Notes: a model not told the origin generated them from the sequence alone. A stretch of DNA of 49,958 nt from Oscillatoriales cyanobacterium (GCA_004293365.1 RDYN01000026.1:1-49958), one strand, 5' to 3'; numbered from the stretch's first letter, positions 16,462 through 24,957 are shown. Translations and numbers: made by a program.

Positions 16462-16866
16462 CTAATGACTCCCTGGTTTACAGACATTGTAGTCTTCGTG
16501 GGACAAGACTTTTTGAGGAATTAAGAAAGTGCCGCAATCTTCACAAAGCATTCTGTAGTTGCGGGTTACAGGAATACTCACAATCCAGCGGTTGTGACGC
16601 AGGCGTTTGCCGCCGAAATCTCTGTAATTCTTATTTTCCCCCAAAGCTGCTATAATAGCGCGAGCTTTAGTAACTACATGGTCGGGTAGACCTCTAAGAT
16701 CGATGATATCTCTAGCAAATGATGCTTCCCTCTCTTGTTTTTTGATTTGTTTTTCGGCCAGCAGTTCAACTGATTGCTGTTGCGCTATCAACTCTTGCGT
16801 GCACCGATGGCACGCTTTACCATATCCCCTGTGACCACAATCAAAAATTGTTTTTCTTTTAGCCAT
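16462..16866 (-). CDS. Zinc-knuckle protein with RelE/ParE-like C-terminal half
   Basis: The 134-residue protein begins MAKRKTIFDCGHRGYGKACHRC, a likely CxH...CxxC zinc site. A charged helix (about 30-50) follows, then a domain whose pattern (LPDHVVTKARAIIAALGE, FGGKRLRHNRWIVSIPVTRNYRML, VLSHEDY) resembles the RelE/ParE fold. A second cysteine pair (CEDCG) lies in the C-terminal half. It reads like a conserved cyanobacterial zinc-binding family of unknown function. The RelE similarity is pattern-based inference, and no antitoxin gene adjoins it. The start is firm: the zinc motif follows the ATG directly. Confidence 0.78.
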   Translation of the reverse strand: MAKRKTIFDCGHRGYGKACHRCTQELIAQQQSVELLAEKQIKKQEREASFARDIIDLRGLPDHVVTKARAIIAALGENKNYRDFGGKRLRHNRWIVSIPVTRNYRMLCEDCGTFLIPQKVLSHEDYNVCKPGSH

Positions 16867-17056
16867 AAAGCATCAGTATCGGGTTTGACCCACGCCCCTG
16901 AATGCTGCTACCCTACCAGTGATGCTTCCGGCATCGAGGCAGTTCTACAAGACGCAAAATCTATTCCCTGTCATAAATTTAATAGTTTTAACTTTCCTAG
17001 ATCCAATATCTTTCCACTCTGAATAGACCGATGACCTCAATAAAATTTTAAATTTT

Positions 17057-18721
17057 GTGAATGTACTTTATTCTAATTTATCAGGTTTGTGTTGTGTTGG
17101 AATGCTGGCGATCGCCCTGGCGGCTTGCGGACAAGCAAAGCAGGACGTGCAGAATTTACCTCCCACTCTCGCTCCGCTGCCTCAAGACCCCTTTTTGCAA
17201 GTATACTTCAATCAGTCGCTCACTTCGAGTTATACAGAACCCTACCGCGCACAAACTAGGGCTGGAGATGATTTAGAAAAGTTAATCGCCGAGGCAGTAG
17301 CCAGTGCTGAATCGACGGTAGATGTAGCGGTTCAGGAGTTTCGCTTGCCCGGTATTGCGCGAAAAATGGCCGATCGCGCGCGCACTGGAATTAAAGTCAG
17401 ATTAATTGTCGAACATATGTACAATCGCCCTTGGAGCGATTATACAGCCCAAGAGTTGGCAAAGTTACCGGAACGAGAGCGCGATCGCTACAGCGAATTT
17501 CTGCAACTCGCCGATACCAATAAAGACGGCAAATTAAGCCCGGAAGAAATCAAGCAAAACGATGCTTTGGTAATTGTCAAGGATGCCGGGATTCCTGTAA
17601 TTGACGATACCGCTGACCGAAGCAAAGGCAGCGGTTTGATGCATCACAAATTTGTGGTAATTGACGGCAAAACAGTCATCGTAACTTCGGCTAATTTTAC
17701 GACAAGCGATATCCACGGCGATTTCAAGACAGCAGCAAGTCGCGGCAATGCCAACAATTTGCAGCAAATTGCCAGCCCTCAATTAGCTCAACTATTTACT
17801 CAAGAATTTAACATTATGTGGGGCGACGGGCCCGGAGGCAAACCGGATAGCAAGTTTGGCATCAAAAAGCCGTTTCGTCAAGTGCAAAAAGTGAGAGTTG
17901 GTAATGCGACAGTTGCGGTGCAATTTTCACCAACAAGTGCGACTTTACCTTGGGAACAAAGCGTTAACAGTTTGATAAATCGCACTTTAGCAAAGGCGAA
18001 AAAATCTGTTAATTTGGCACTATTTGTATTTTCCGCTCAGCGGTTGTCAAATACTCTAGAACTTGAATCTAGGCGCGGTGTGGCGGTGCGAGCTTTGATT
18101 GACTCAAATTTCATTTATCGCCCTTACAGCGAAGGTTTAGACATGATGGGGGCGACTTTCATGCAGGATTGCGGCGGCTTAGAAGCGGACAATCGCCCGT
18201 GGAAAAAGCCGCTGACTGCGGTGGGAGTGCCGCAGTTACCCACGGGCGATCGCCTGCATCACAAATTCGGCGTTATCGACGGAAACACCGTGCTTACAGG
18301 CTCTCACAACTGGAGTGAGGCTGCAAATCACGGGAATGATGAGACATTATTGGCGATCGACAGCCCGACGGTTGGGGCCCATTTTGAGCGGGAGTTCGAT
18401 CGGCTTTACAAAGGTGCAATCTTAGGAATTCCCGCCCGAATCAAACAGAAAATTGACGCTAAGCAAAAAGAGTGTAAATCAGTCCAAGCAACATCAAAAC
18501 CTGCGAATCCTCAACCGCAAAGTGGTGGTAAAAACTTAATTAATTTGAATAGCGCGACTCAAGAAGAACTAGAAACTTTGCCAGGGGTTGGCCAGAAGTT
18601 AGCCGAGAAAATTATTGCAGCGCGGGAAAAGCAGCCTTTTGAGTCTTGGGAGGATGTCGAAAGATTGCCAGGAGTAGGAAACAAGGCTATAGACAAATGG
18701 CGCGATCGAGTAACATTTTAA
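17057..18721 (+). CDS. Lipoprotein with two phospholipase D domains, EF-hand and ComEA-type helix-hairpin-helix
   Basis: The 554-residue protein has a hydrophobic N-terminus with a lipobox-like ALAAC, so it is probably a surface or periplasmic lipoprotein. Two PLD domains carry HKD motifs, MHHKFVVIDG and LHHKFGVIDG. Inside the first lies an EF-hand-like loop (DTNKDGKLSPEE, residues 153-164), absent from most PLD enzymes. The C-terminal 60 residues (INLNSATQEELETLPGVGQKL) are a ComEA-like helix-hairpin-helix DNA-binding module. Together this suggests a Ca2+-binding extracytoplasmic nuclease acting on DNA, for example in DNA uptake or scavenging (inference); a lipid-cleaving PLD is the alternative. 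GTG 17057 is the only start in frame before an upstream TAG at 17024; the N-terminus lacks the usual basic residues. Confidence 0.9.
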   Translation: MNVLYSNLSGLCCVGMLAIALAACGQAKQDVQNLPPTLAPLPQDPFLQVYFNQSLTSSYTEPYRAQTRAGDDLEKLIAEAVASAESTVDVAVQEFRLPGIARKMADRARTGIKVRLIVEHMYNRPWSDYTAQELAKLPERERDRYSEFLQLADTNKDGKLSPEEIKQNDALVIVKDAGIPVIDDTADRSKGSGLMHHKFVVIDGKTVIVTSANFTTSDIHGDFKTAASRGNANNLQQIASPQLAQLFTQEFNIMWGDGPGGKPDSKFGIKKPFRQVQKVRVGNATVAVQFSPTSATLPWEQSVNSLINRTLAKAKKSVNLALFVFSAQRLSNTLELESRRGVAVRALIDSNFIYRPYSEGLDMMGATFMQDCGGLEADNRPWKKPLTAVGVPQLPTGDRLHHKFGVIDGNTVLTGSHNWSEAANHGNDETLLAIDSPTVGAHFEREFDRLYKGAILGIPARIKQKIDAKQKECKSVQATSKPANPQPQSGGKNLINLNSATQEELETLPGVGQKLAEKIIAAREKQPFESWEDVERLPGVGNKAIDKWRDRVTF

Positions 18722-18771
18722 AGTAGGGTGCGTCAGCTATGGTGATTTAATTAATTAATCATCTAGCAACT

Positions 18772-18918
18772 ACAAACCTGCACCATGAATACTTCATTCA
18801 TTGGTGGAGAGACTAACCAGGAAGGACTAAAGTCCTCACTACAAACCTGCACCATGAATACTTCATTTATTGGTGGAGAGACTAACCAGGAAGGACTAAA
18901 GTCCTCACTACAAACCTA
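18772..18918. repeat. 69-bp tandem repeat
   Basis: Two complete 69-bp units and the start of a third (ACAAACCT). Each contains CACCATGAATACTTCATT and ends in GGACTAAAGTCCTCACT, the half-palindrome shared with the dispersed GTAGTGAGGACTT repeats. A half copy of TAGGGTGCGTCAG lies at 18724. There is no gene in 18722-19005. Confidence 0.85.
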
Positions 18919-19005
18919 TTTTATCGATCTTGACAACAGTTAAGCTTTCTAGTTAAACTTACATTCAAATAAAATGCACTTTTTTCATATTGGAGGTATA
19001 AAGAG

Positions 19006-19659
19006 ATGAAACGCGCCAGATATTTTACGGGCCAGCGACCAATCAAATTCCTAGCTTTTTTGATTGGTGCAATTTTAGTCACACTAGCAGCTTTCACAGT
19101 CAGCGCCCAGCAGACTAGCGAAGCACAATTTCGGGTAAAGAACGAAAACAGTTTTAATATTAACATGATTCAATTCAAGCGCGTTGAATATGTAGGTCAG
19201 TGTCCCGGAAGTGGCATCTCCCCTGATTCGCAAAGCGCTCGATTTGTTTCCAGCAAGACTCCCCCCGCCCCTAACAGAAGAGTGCTGATTAAAAATGTGA
19301 CCGATGGCATGGAAACTAACCCCTATCCTTACACGGATAGAAGTTATGACAAAGGTGAGTTTTCCGAGAGTTTTGGATTTAAATTAGCAAACAGTCACAA
19401 AACAAGAACTTTTTCGGTTTTAGAGGGCGAAAATAAATTTGCCTATGAAATCAAAGAAAATAACCAAGTTATAGAACAGGGTGCGCTTACCGCTCAAGTT
19501 TCTGTACAAAATTTAGGTACTTTTCCCCGCCAGCAAGTTTGTGAGAACAAAGTCACCTCACAATGTCAGGATGCTGCTGATTGTCGCGAGAGGAGACGCA
19601 AAGGAAAAAGTTGCAGAATAGAGTGTGTTACTGTTCAAGAGTGTCGCTGTCCGTACTAA
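19006..19659 (+). CDS. Secreted protein with Cys-rich C-terminus, unknown function
   Basis: The 217-residue protein has a signal peptide (basic MKRARYFTGQRPIK, hydrophobic FLAFLIGAILVTLAAFTV, cleavage near SAQQ). A beta-rich central part is followed by a C-terminal stretch with nine cysteines in about 40 residues (from QQVCENKVTSQC to ECRCPY), which probably form disulfides outside the cytoplasm. A strong ribosome site, GGAGG at 18992-18996, fixes the start. I do not recognise the family. The Cys-rich tail looks like a small knotted or trypsin-inhibitor-like module (inference). Confidence 0.75.
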   Translation: MKRARYFTGQRPIKFLAFLIGAILVTLAAFTVSAQQTSEAQFRVKNENSFNINMIQFKRVEYVGQCPGSGISPDSQSARFVSSKTPPAPNRRVLIKNVTDGMETNPYPYTDRSYDKGEFSESFGFKLANSHKTRTFSVLEGENKFAYEIKENNQVIEQGALTAQVSVQNLGTFPRQQVCENKVTSQCQDAADCRERRRKGKSCRIECVTVQECRCPY

Positions 19660-19709
19660 TTCCTGCCTAATTTTTGTTATACCAACCGCCGAGGAAACAG
19701 CTAGTTAAA

Positions 19710-19774
19710 GTAGGGTGCGTCAGTAGAGCCTGTTTTCATTGATTATTCAGGAACTCCGAACTGACGCACCCTAC
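19710..19774. repeat. Inverted repeat with GTAGGGTGCGTCAG ends
   Basis: GTAGGGTGCGTCAG and CTGACGCACCCTAC are perfect 14-bp inverted ends around a 37-bp centre; same family as 8910-8971. Confidence 0.85.
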
Positions 19775-19879
19775 AGGTTCGTAGTGAGGACTTCAGTCCT
19801 TTATTCCAAAGGTTTGTAGTGAGGACTTCAGTCCTTTATTCCAAAGGTTCGTAGTGAGGACTTCAGTCCTTTCTTTGAC
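19775..19879. repeat. 35-bp tandem repeat, three copies
   Basis: Three 35-bp units starting AGGTTCGTAGTGAGGACTT at 19775, 19810 and 19845, each with the palindrome GGACTTCAGTCC. Inverted relatives (GGACTAAAGTCCTCACTAC) lie at 19923-19942. The 19660-19951 gap holds only these repeats. Confidence 0.85.
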
Positions 19880-19951
19880 CAATTAGCAGCAAAGACTAAA
19901 GTCCTGACCAACCTATTTTATTAGGACTAAAGTCCTCACTACCAACCTAGT

Positions 19952-21043
19952 TCAAGTAACAGGGTGAAAGTAAAATGCCGCAGCTAACACAATATATGTT
20001 GCTAAAAGTAGCACTCCTTCCAGCCAATTCGATCGCCCGTCGAGACTAATTAGATTAGCGATTGTCACTGCGATCGCAACTGCAACCACTTCAAACGGGT
20101 TGAAGTTTAAATCCATCGGCTGATGAATCACTAATCCAATAATCACCAACACCGGCGCTACCAGCAAAGCAACTAGCAAACTCGAACCCATCGCCACGGA
20201 AACTGACAAATCCATATTATTTTTCATCGCCACTCCCACCGCCGTTACGTATTCCGCCGCGCCGCCCACAATCGGCAACAAAATTACACCTGTAAACAGC
20301 GGTGTCAATCCCAATCCTTTGGTAGTTTCTTCGACAACCCCCACGAAAATTTCTGATTCAAAAGCAACGGCAACTGTTGAGGCGACTAGCACTCCCAGCC
20401 ACAGCCACAAATTCGGTTTGTGTGCAGTAGATTCATCGGTATTTTCAGCATCTTCTAACTCTAGTATGCCGACTTCGTAAAGGTAGCTGTGAGTTTTTAA
20501 GGAAAATAGCAGGGTTAGCGCGTAAACTGCAATGAGGACGATCGCAGTTATCAACGAAAGATTCTGAATCGCTGCGGGTTCCACTCCATTCGAGGTGTAA
20601 ATTACCATCGTCGGCAGCAGAATCGCAATCACTGCTAGAGTCATGGTAGAACCGTTCACCCGCGCGATAACTGGCTTAAATTCTTGTTCTTTGTAGCGGA
20701 TTCCCCCTAGCAGCATCGACAATCCCATAACTAAGAGCAAGTTGCTGATAATTGTGCCGGTGATGCTGGCTTTCACAATGTCAATTAAGCCGGCTCTTAG
20801 GGCAACTATGGCAATAATTAATTCCGTAGCATTCCCGAAGACTGCATTTAATAAGCCGCCGATGGAGGGCCCTGTGACGATCGCCACTTCTTCTGTTGCT
20901 GTGCTCAACCAAATAGCCAGAGGTATAATGCCTAGGGCGGAGGTGATGAAAACTACCAGAGAACCCCAGTGCAAATATTCGGCGGCGATGGAAATGGGGA
21001 TGAAAATTAACAGCGCTATGGAAAGAATTTTTTTGATTGACAT
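19952..21043 (-). CDS. cax: Calcium/proton antiporter, CAX family
   Basis: An integral membrane exchanger of 363 residues with about eleven hydrophobic segments. The two signature alpha repeats are present: GNATELIIAI (after FGN, c-1) and GGAAEYVTAV (c-2), each with the conserved acidic residue for cation binding. An acidic stretch (ELEDAENTDES) divides the halves, as in other CAX proteins. It probably exports Ca2+ in exchange for H+, and Synechocystis has a comparable protein. ATG 21043 (MSIKKILSIALL) is chosen over an in-frame start at 21097, whose extra 18 residues lie in spacer DNA. Upstream is a repeat region; no co-transcribed partner is seen. Confidence 0.93.
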   Translation of the reverse strand: MSIKKILSIALLIFIPISIAAEYLHWGSLVVFITSALGIIPLAIWLSTATEEVAIVTGPSIGGLLNAVFGNATELIIAIVALRAGLIDIVKASITGTIISNLLLVMGLSMLLGGIRYKEQEFKPVIARVNGSTMTLAVIAILLPTMVIYTSNGVEPAAIQNLSLITAIVLIAVYALTLLFSLKTHSYLYEVGILELEDAENTDESTAHKPNLWLWLGVLVASTVAVAFESEIFVGVVEETTKGLGLTPLFTGVILLPIVGGAAEYVTAVGVAMKNNMDLSVSVAMGSSLLVALLVAPVLVIIGLVIHQPMDLNFNPFEVVAVAIAVTIANLISLDGRSNWLEGVLLLATYIVLAAAFYFHPVT

Positions 21044-21111
21044 AGGGACTCGGATGGTGTATTGAAGGTGATTTCGAGTTGCCGGGGCGATCGCCAAATT
21101 GATTTTATATC

Positions 21112-21365
21112 AATGCGCGATCGATCGGAAGACCGGGCGGTTGAAACCGCCAGAAAGTCAAACATACACTCAGCGACGTGGGTTGAAGAATGAGCGGTTT
21201 TTAGATCGATACGCGATTGATAAGAAGACGGGGCGGTTGAAACCGCGTCTATACAAACAAAACCCAGATGGTGCGTGGGTTGAAGAATGAGCGGTTAAAA
21301 TTACGCGATCTTCTTGAGTTGGCGTCCGGCGGACTTCGTTTTTATAGAAGCGGTTTCAACGGCCG
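21112..21365. repeat. Two direct and one inverted copy of the two-hairpin repeat
   Basis: Direct copies lie at about 21112-21200 and 21208-21297. The second has GGCGGTTGAAACCGC, linker GTCTATACAAACAA, then AACCCA-GATGGTGCG-TGGGTT and a TGAAGAATGAGCGG tail. An inverted copy at 21322-21365 ends in GTCCGGCGGAC. Relative to 5041-5365 both stems have changed in paired fashion while the linker and the GATGGTGCG loop are kept. No gene is present in 21044-21367; a short open frame here is only a translation of repeat. Confidence 0.8.
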
Positions 21366-21367
21366 TC

Positions 21368-21826
21368 CTATCTGAGAAAAAGCGTGCCGTCCTTGCGAAT
21401 GCTTAAAGATTTTCTATCCAAACCTAAATCATTTGTCTCGTCTAATCTTACTTCTACTGTTCCTTCGCCAACAGGTTTCAGATTCACTTTCAATAATGCG
21501 CCATCTTGTCGCCTAAATAAAATTGATGCAGGTAGTGTCAATGCTTGCAGCGCGACTGTGGTATTTTCGGCTAAGCTGCGGCGGTTAGTTTGTCCCACTA
21601 CTTGATAAAATAGTCGATCGTTCGTTTTATTCGTTAATCTAACATTGGCTTTGCCGTTGACGGGAACCATCTTGCCGTCGGGAACTCTTTCTGGTTCGTT
21701 AGTTTGGGCTATGGAGACAGCCAAACTTGCATTCTGGGTGAAAAGCCAAAAACTATTGCCTGCTACGGCTAAGGTAACAGCCAGCAGGCTTGCTATCCAG
21801 GTTTTGTCGATCGCTAGTTTGCACAT
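21368..21826 (-). CDS. Exported protein of unknown function
   Basis: The 152-residue protein has an N-terminal signal or anchor (TWIASLLAVTLAVAG). A beta-rich domain follows (VNGKANVRLTNKTNDRLFYQVVGQT, LPASILFRRQDGALLKVNLKP, GTVEVRLDE) and ends in RKSLSIRKDGTLFLR. The strand pattern suggests an immunoglobulin-like or similar beta fold. ATG 21826 opens directly on the signal peptide; a GTG at 21868 could add 14 residues. It is probably a cyanobacterial hypothetical protein; no function is assigned. Confidence 0.65.
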   Translation of the reverse strand: MCKLAIDKTWIASLLAVTLAVAGNSFWLFTQNASLAVSIAQTNEPERVPDGKMVPVNGKANVRLTNKTNDRLFYQVVGQTNRRSLAENTTVALQALTLPASILFRRQDGALLKVNLKPVGEGTVEVRLDETNDLGLDRKSLSIRKDGTLFLR

Positions 21827-21879
21827 TATTTTGTTGGATGAAGTGGGATTGTCCTGACTTAAAAGCACTAATTAAACGA

Positions 21880-21945
21880 ATAAAGAAAGAAGAAGTAAGA
21901 AGGAACAATTAAAAAAGAAGGAAGGAAGAAAGAAGGAAGAAATAA
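21880..21945. repeat. Degenerate AAGAAGG purine repeats
   Basis: An imperfect 7-bp periodic run of AAGAAGG/AAGGAAG, related to the arrays at 16274 and 45940, followed by CTCCCAATC-type repeats to about 21995. Confidence 0.65.
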
Positions 21946-22015
21946 GATTTCTCTCATCTCCCAATCTCCCACTCCTCCCCTCTCCCAATCTCCCACTCGG
22001 ACATTCCGGCAGCAG

Positions 22016-22639
22016 CTATTGGACCCAACGCACGCGCACAAAATGAGCTTCCCGTCCCCAGAAGTCGTGACTGACAGAAATATCAACAATACTCAAATTA
22101 AACGGAATAGCAGTTGTTACGTAGCGCTGAGCCAGAGCCCCCACATCGGGAGCTAACTGAGCTGCTGTCGCCGCCGCCGCACCCAAACCCAAAAGTTGCA
22201 GGATGGGCCCCTTCGGCAGGGCTAAATTGATGCCGACAGCCAGTCCAGCAGTCAGCAGCATTGCCACCGACAAGTTGGTACCGCAGCGGGGATGTACGGC
22301 TAAATCCCACTCTCCGCTGGCAATCCGCTGCAAAGCTAATTGCACTGCATGACGCAACTGTGCAATGTTAACGCGGCCGTACAGATAAAATCCTTGGTCA
22401 GTGGACATTCCGCCCAATAACTGATTATCCGCTCTTGCAGCCGGCGTACCAACCGATTGGCCCAGTACCCAAACCGTAGCGTGTTCCAAGGCATGAACTT
22501 GGCGCAAAGTCAAGATTTCCTTCAAACCGGGCACAAAATCTAGCTGTCGTAACAAGTCAGCATCTTGAGTCCGCTGCGGGGCAAAGTCAAAAGGAATTTG
22601 ACTGGCGTGCCCTGAACTAGAAGCAGCATTTGTCGTCAT
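22016..22639 (-). CDS. DUF6391 family protein
   Basis: The 207-residue protein has the features I associate with the cyanobacterial DUF6391 family: VPGLKEILTLRQVHALEHATV near residue 45, GGMSTDQGFYLYG, a VHPRCGTNLSV motif and two weakly hydrophobic segments (VAMLLTAGLAVGINLAL and LLGLGAAAATAAQLA). The conserved HALEHA and HPRCGTN motifs contain His and Cys residues that could bind metal (inference). It is probably membrane associated. The function is unknown. Confidence 0.78.
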   Translation of the reverse strand: MTTNAASSSGHASQIPFDFAPQRTQDADLLRQLDFVPGLKEILTLRQVHALEHATVWVLGQSVGTPAARADNQLLGGMSTDQGFYLYGRVNIAQLRHAVQLALQRIASGEWDLAVHPRCGTNLSVAMLLTAGLAVGINLALPKGPILQLLGLGAAAATAAQLAPDVGALAQRYVTTAIPFNLSIVDISVSHDFWGREAHFVRVRWVQ

Positions 22640-22687
22640 GTCAAAAGGCCTCCACTAATGTCCGATCGCAAATTTTAGAAGCGAGAT

Positions 22688-23470
22688 TCACGGTTGAACG
22701 CGCTTGCCTGCGCGAAACTCTCCAGAAAAGCGTCTGCCTTTAGCATCTGTAATTACGCCTCTACCGTGAGGCAGTCCCTTGCGAAATTCGCCTTCGTAGC
22801 GAACGCCGTTGGGGAAGCTGCAACTACCTTTACCGTCTAGCTGTTCGTTGAAAAACTGACCGTCGCAGCGAGTGCCGTCCGCACGGGTGAAGACTCCCCT
22901 ACCAAACGGGTTTCCTGCGAAAAACTGTCCGGCGTAGCGATCGCCGCTAGCAAAGATAAATTGCCCTTGACCGTGCGGCTGGCTGCTAGCAGCCCCGCCG
23001 CCTATTGCTTGAACAATTTCAAATGTTCCCCTGTAGCGATCGCCAGTGGCAAAAATAGCTTCTCCCCTAACGATCAGACCGTTGCGGAACTCTCCCACCA
23101 TGCGGTCATCGTTGGCGAACAGGAATGTGCCTTGACCGTTGGGTACGCCGTTACGAAACAGTCCTTCATAGCGATCGCCCTTGGAGTATACGTATATTCC
23201 TTGTCCCTGAGGTCTGCCGTTGACGAAAGTTCCTTCATAATTGTCGCCATTCTCGTAGTTGCACCTGACTCTACCGTTGGGGGGAGAGCCTTCGCAAACC
23301 GGAGGGCGCTTTTGTTCTGCTGCTGGCGCCGCCAATGACGATTTAGTGTTGGCTAGCAGTGAGAGGTATCCTACCCCCGTGCCAACCAACATGAGTATTC
23401 CGAGTTGTTTAATTGAGCGAAGCATGACGGTTCTCAATTTTCTTTCTAAGGATTGAGCTAAATTTTGCAT
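22688..23470 (-). CDS. MORN repeat protein
   Basis: The 260-residue protein has an N-terminal hydrophobic segment (LGILMLVGTGVGYLSLL). A short CEGSPPNGRVRC region follows, then about seven MORN repeats of the GDxYEGxFxNGxPxGxG type (for example DNYEGTFVNGRPQGQGIY and DRYEGLFRNGVPNGQG). MORN repeats form beta hairpins that bind lipids or act as scaffolds. One repeat is interrupted by an insertion (FEIVQAIGGGAASSQPHG). The start ATG overlaps the stop of the upstream gene as TAATG, so translation is coupled to the Pro-rich lipoprotein. Confidence 0.85.
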   Translation of the reverse strand: MQNLAQSLERKLRTVMLRSIKQLGILMLVGTGVGYLSLLANTKSSLAAPAAEQKRPPVCEGSPPNGRVRCNYENGDNYEGTFVNGRPQGQGIYVYSKGDRYEGLFRNGVPNGQGTFLFANDDRMVGEFRNGLIVRGEAIFATGDRYRGTFEIVQAIGGGAASSQPHGQGQFIFASGDRYAGQFFAGNPFGRGVFTRADGTRCDGQFFNEQLDGKGSCSFPNGVRYEGEFRKGLPHGRGVITDAKGRRFSGEFRAGKRVQP

Positions 23471-24957
23471 TAAATTGGGTTCTGAGCAACTCGGGGAGAT
23501 TTTTCTCCCACAATTTTAGAAACCTCTACACCGTTTTCTTCTAGAACCACAATCGGATCGGCTCCTGATTTGAAATCAACCCGTTTGATTAGCACCTGCC
23601 CGCTGGCAATCCGCTGTCCTACTTTGATATATCGACTTGTTGGCTCGTTAGGTGCTTTCACAATTACCAGTATGTCATTACCAACTCTGACTACGCCACT
23701 AACTTCAACTCCTTTGGCATTGTCTGTCGAAGGCGGTGGCGGTGGTGGTGCGGGCGGTGGTGGCGGGTTCGGGTCTTGCCACGAGGGCGGCGGTGTTAAT
23801 TCGGGCAGCTTGGGCAGCCCCGGCAGTTCTCTGGTGGCGATGTTGGGAATGCTGGGAGGGCGCGGCGGGCCCGGCGGGCGAGCGGCGATCGCTGGCGGGC
23901 GTCCCGGTGTCGCTCCTGGTCGTCCCGGTGTCGCTCCTGGTCGTCGCGTCCCTTGGGGGCTTGCCGTCGTGCCTCTTGGGAAGCCCGGTATAGAGGGAAC
24001 TCCCGGTATTGATGATGCCGGAGCTCCTGCTATGTCTGGGGAACCTGCTGGTCTGGTTCCGGGGCGTCCTGGTCTGGTTCCGGTGCCGCCGGTGGTGCCT
24101 GTTGGGAAGCCCGGTATTGATGGCACTCCCGGTATTGATGCCGGATTTCCTGCGACGTTTGGGGAACCTGCTGGTCTGGTTCCGGGGCGTCCTGGTCTGG
24201 TTCCGGTGCCGCCGGTCGAGCCTGTTGGGATGCCCGGTATAGAGGGTACTCCCGGTATTGATGCCGGATTTCCTGCGACGTTTGGGGAGCCTGCCGGTCT
24301 GGCTCCGGGGCGTCCGGGGGCTGCTTGGGGACGCGCTGAAATTGGTGGCAGCCATTGGGGTATGGGGGTTAGCGGCAGGTTGGGAAGACTTGACACCTGT
24401 GCGGGGCTTTGAGGTTTAGGAAGTTCCGCAACTGTCCCGCCGCCCCGTGCCCTGTTCGCTCCCGGTGCTGGCGTCCACTGAGGCGGGTTTTTCTCGTCCG
24501 GTAGCTTGGGCAGATTTGGAACTTGTCTGACTGGGAGGTTGGGGAGTTCGTTGCCCGCTGTCCCGCCACCGTCTGTTTTGAGTGGTTGAGGGGGAAGGAC
24601 TGAGAATGGGTCATTTGCTTGACCGGGGACAGGGGTCTGTGGAATTGCCCTCGGGGCTGTCTTTTTGCCATCAATGTCTGCTTGAGCTTGTCTGGCGCGA
24701 TCGTCAGGGTTTGTCGATCGGATCAAGCCGGGGGGCTGGGCCGCTACTACTGGGGAGGGGAATGTCTGAGCTCCTGGTGTGGGACTTGCCGCACCAGGAG
24801 TTCCGGGAGCGTTGGCTGCTGGTGATCCTGGTGTTGCACCCGGACTGAGACTAGGAGTAGGAGTGGGACTGGCTGTGTCGCCACCCCCGTCGCCGCCACA
24901 TCCCCCGATCGAGAAAGCCAGCATTCCTATAGTTGCAAAATATAAAAGTTTACGCAT
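23470..24957 (-). CDS. Proline-rich lipoprotein with tandem repeats
   Basis: The 495-residue protein starts MRKLLYFATIGMLAFSIGGCGG, a lipoprotein signal with a GGC lipobox. About 370 residues of Pro/Gly/Thr/Ala-rich sequence follow, including three repeats of about 41 residues (RPAGSPNVAGNPASIPGVPS and so on) and polyproline (PPPPPAPPPPPP). The folded C-terminal domain (about 415-490) reads VEVSGVVRVGNDILVIVKAP, RYIKVGQRIASGQVLIKRVD, VLEENGVEVSK; this small beta domain recalls those of pilus assembly or secretion lipoproteins such as PilP (inference). It probably spans the periplasm or peptidoglycan. The MORN gene is translationally coupled downstream. Confidence 0.8.
   Translation of the reverse strand: MRKLLYFATIGMLAFSIGGCGGDGGGDTASPTPTPSLSPGATPGSPAANAPGTPGAASPTPGAQTFPSPVVAAQPPGLIRSTNPDDRARQAQADIDGKKTAPRAIPQTPVPGQANDPFSVLPPQPLKTDGGGTAGNELPNLPVRQVPNLPKLPDEKNPPQWTPAPGANRARGGGTVAELPKPQSPAQVSSLPNLPLTPIPQWLPPISARPQAAPGRPGARPAGSPNVAGNPASIPGVPSIPGIPTGSTGGTGTRPGRPGTRPAGSPNVAGNPASIPGVPSIPGFPTGTTGGTGTRPGRPGTRPAGSPDIAGAPASSIPGVPSIPGFPRGTTASPQGTRRPGATPGRPGATPGRPPAIAARPPGPPRPPSIPNIATRELPGLPKLPELTPPPSWQDPNPPPPPAPPPPPPSTDNAKGVEVSGVVRVGNDILVIVKAPNEPTSRYIKVGQRIASGQVLIKRVDFKSGADPIVVLEENGVEVSKIVGEKSPRVAQNPI
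24050..24345. repeat. In-frame ~123-bp tandem repeats within the Pro-rich gene
   Basis: Two near-identical units and a diverged third encode RPGTRPAGSPNVAGNPAS-IPGVPSIPG-type blocks. The repeat length is a multiple of three, so copy number can change without breaking the frame. Confidence 0.75.

Noticed and set aside
21099..21290. 63-residue plus-strand protein
   Set aside because: Lies wholly in the two-hairpin repeats; its sequence mirrors the repeat units.
23570..24412. 280-residue Gly/Pro-rich plus-strand frame
   Set aside because: Antisense shadow of the Pro-rich lipoprotein; high GC makes all frames open.
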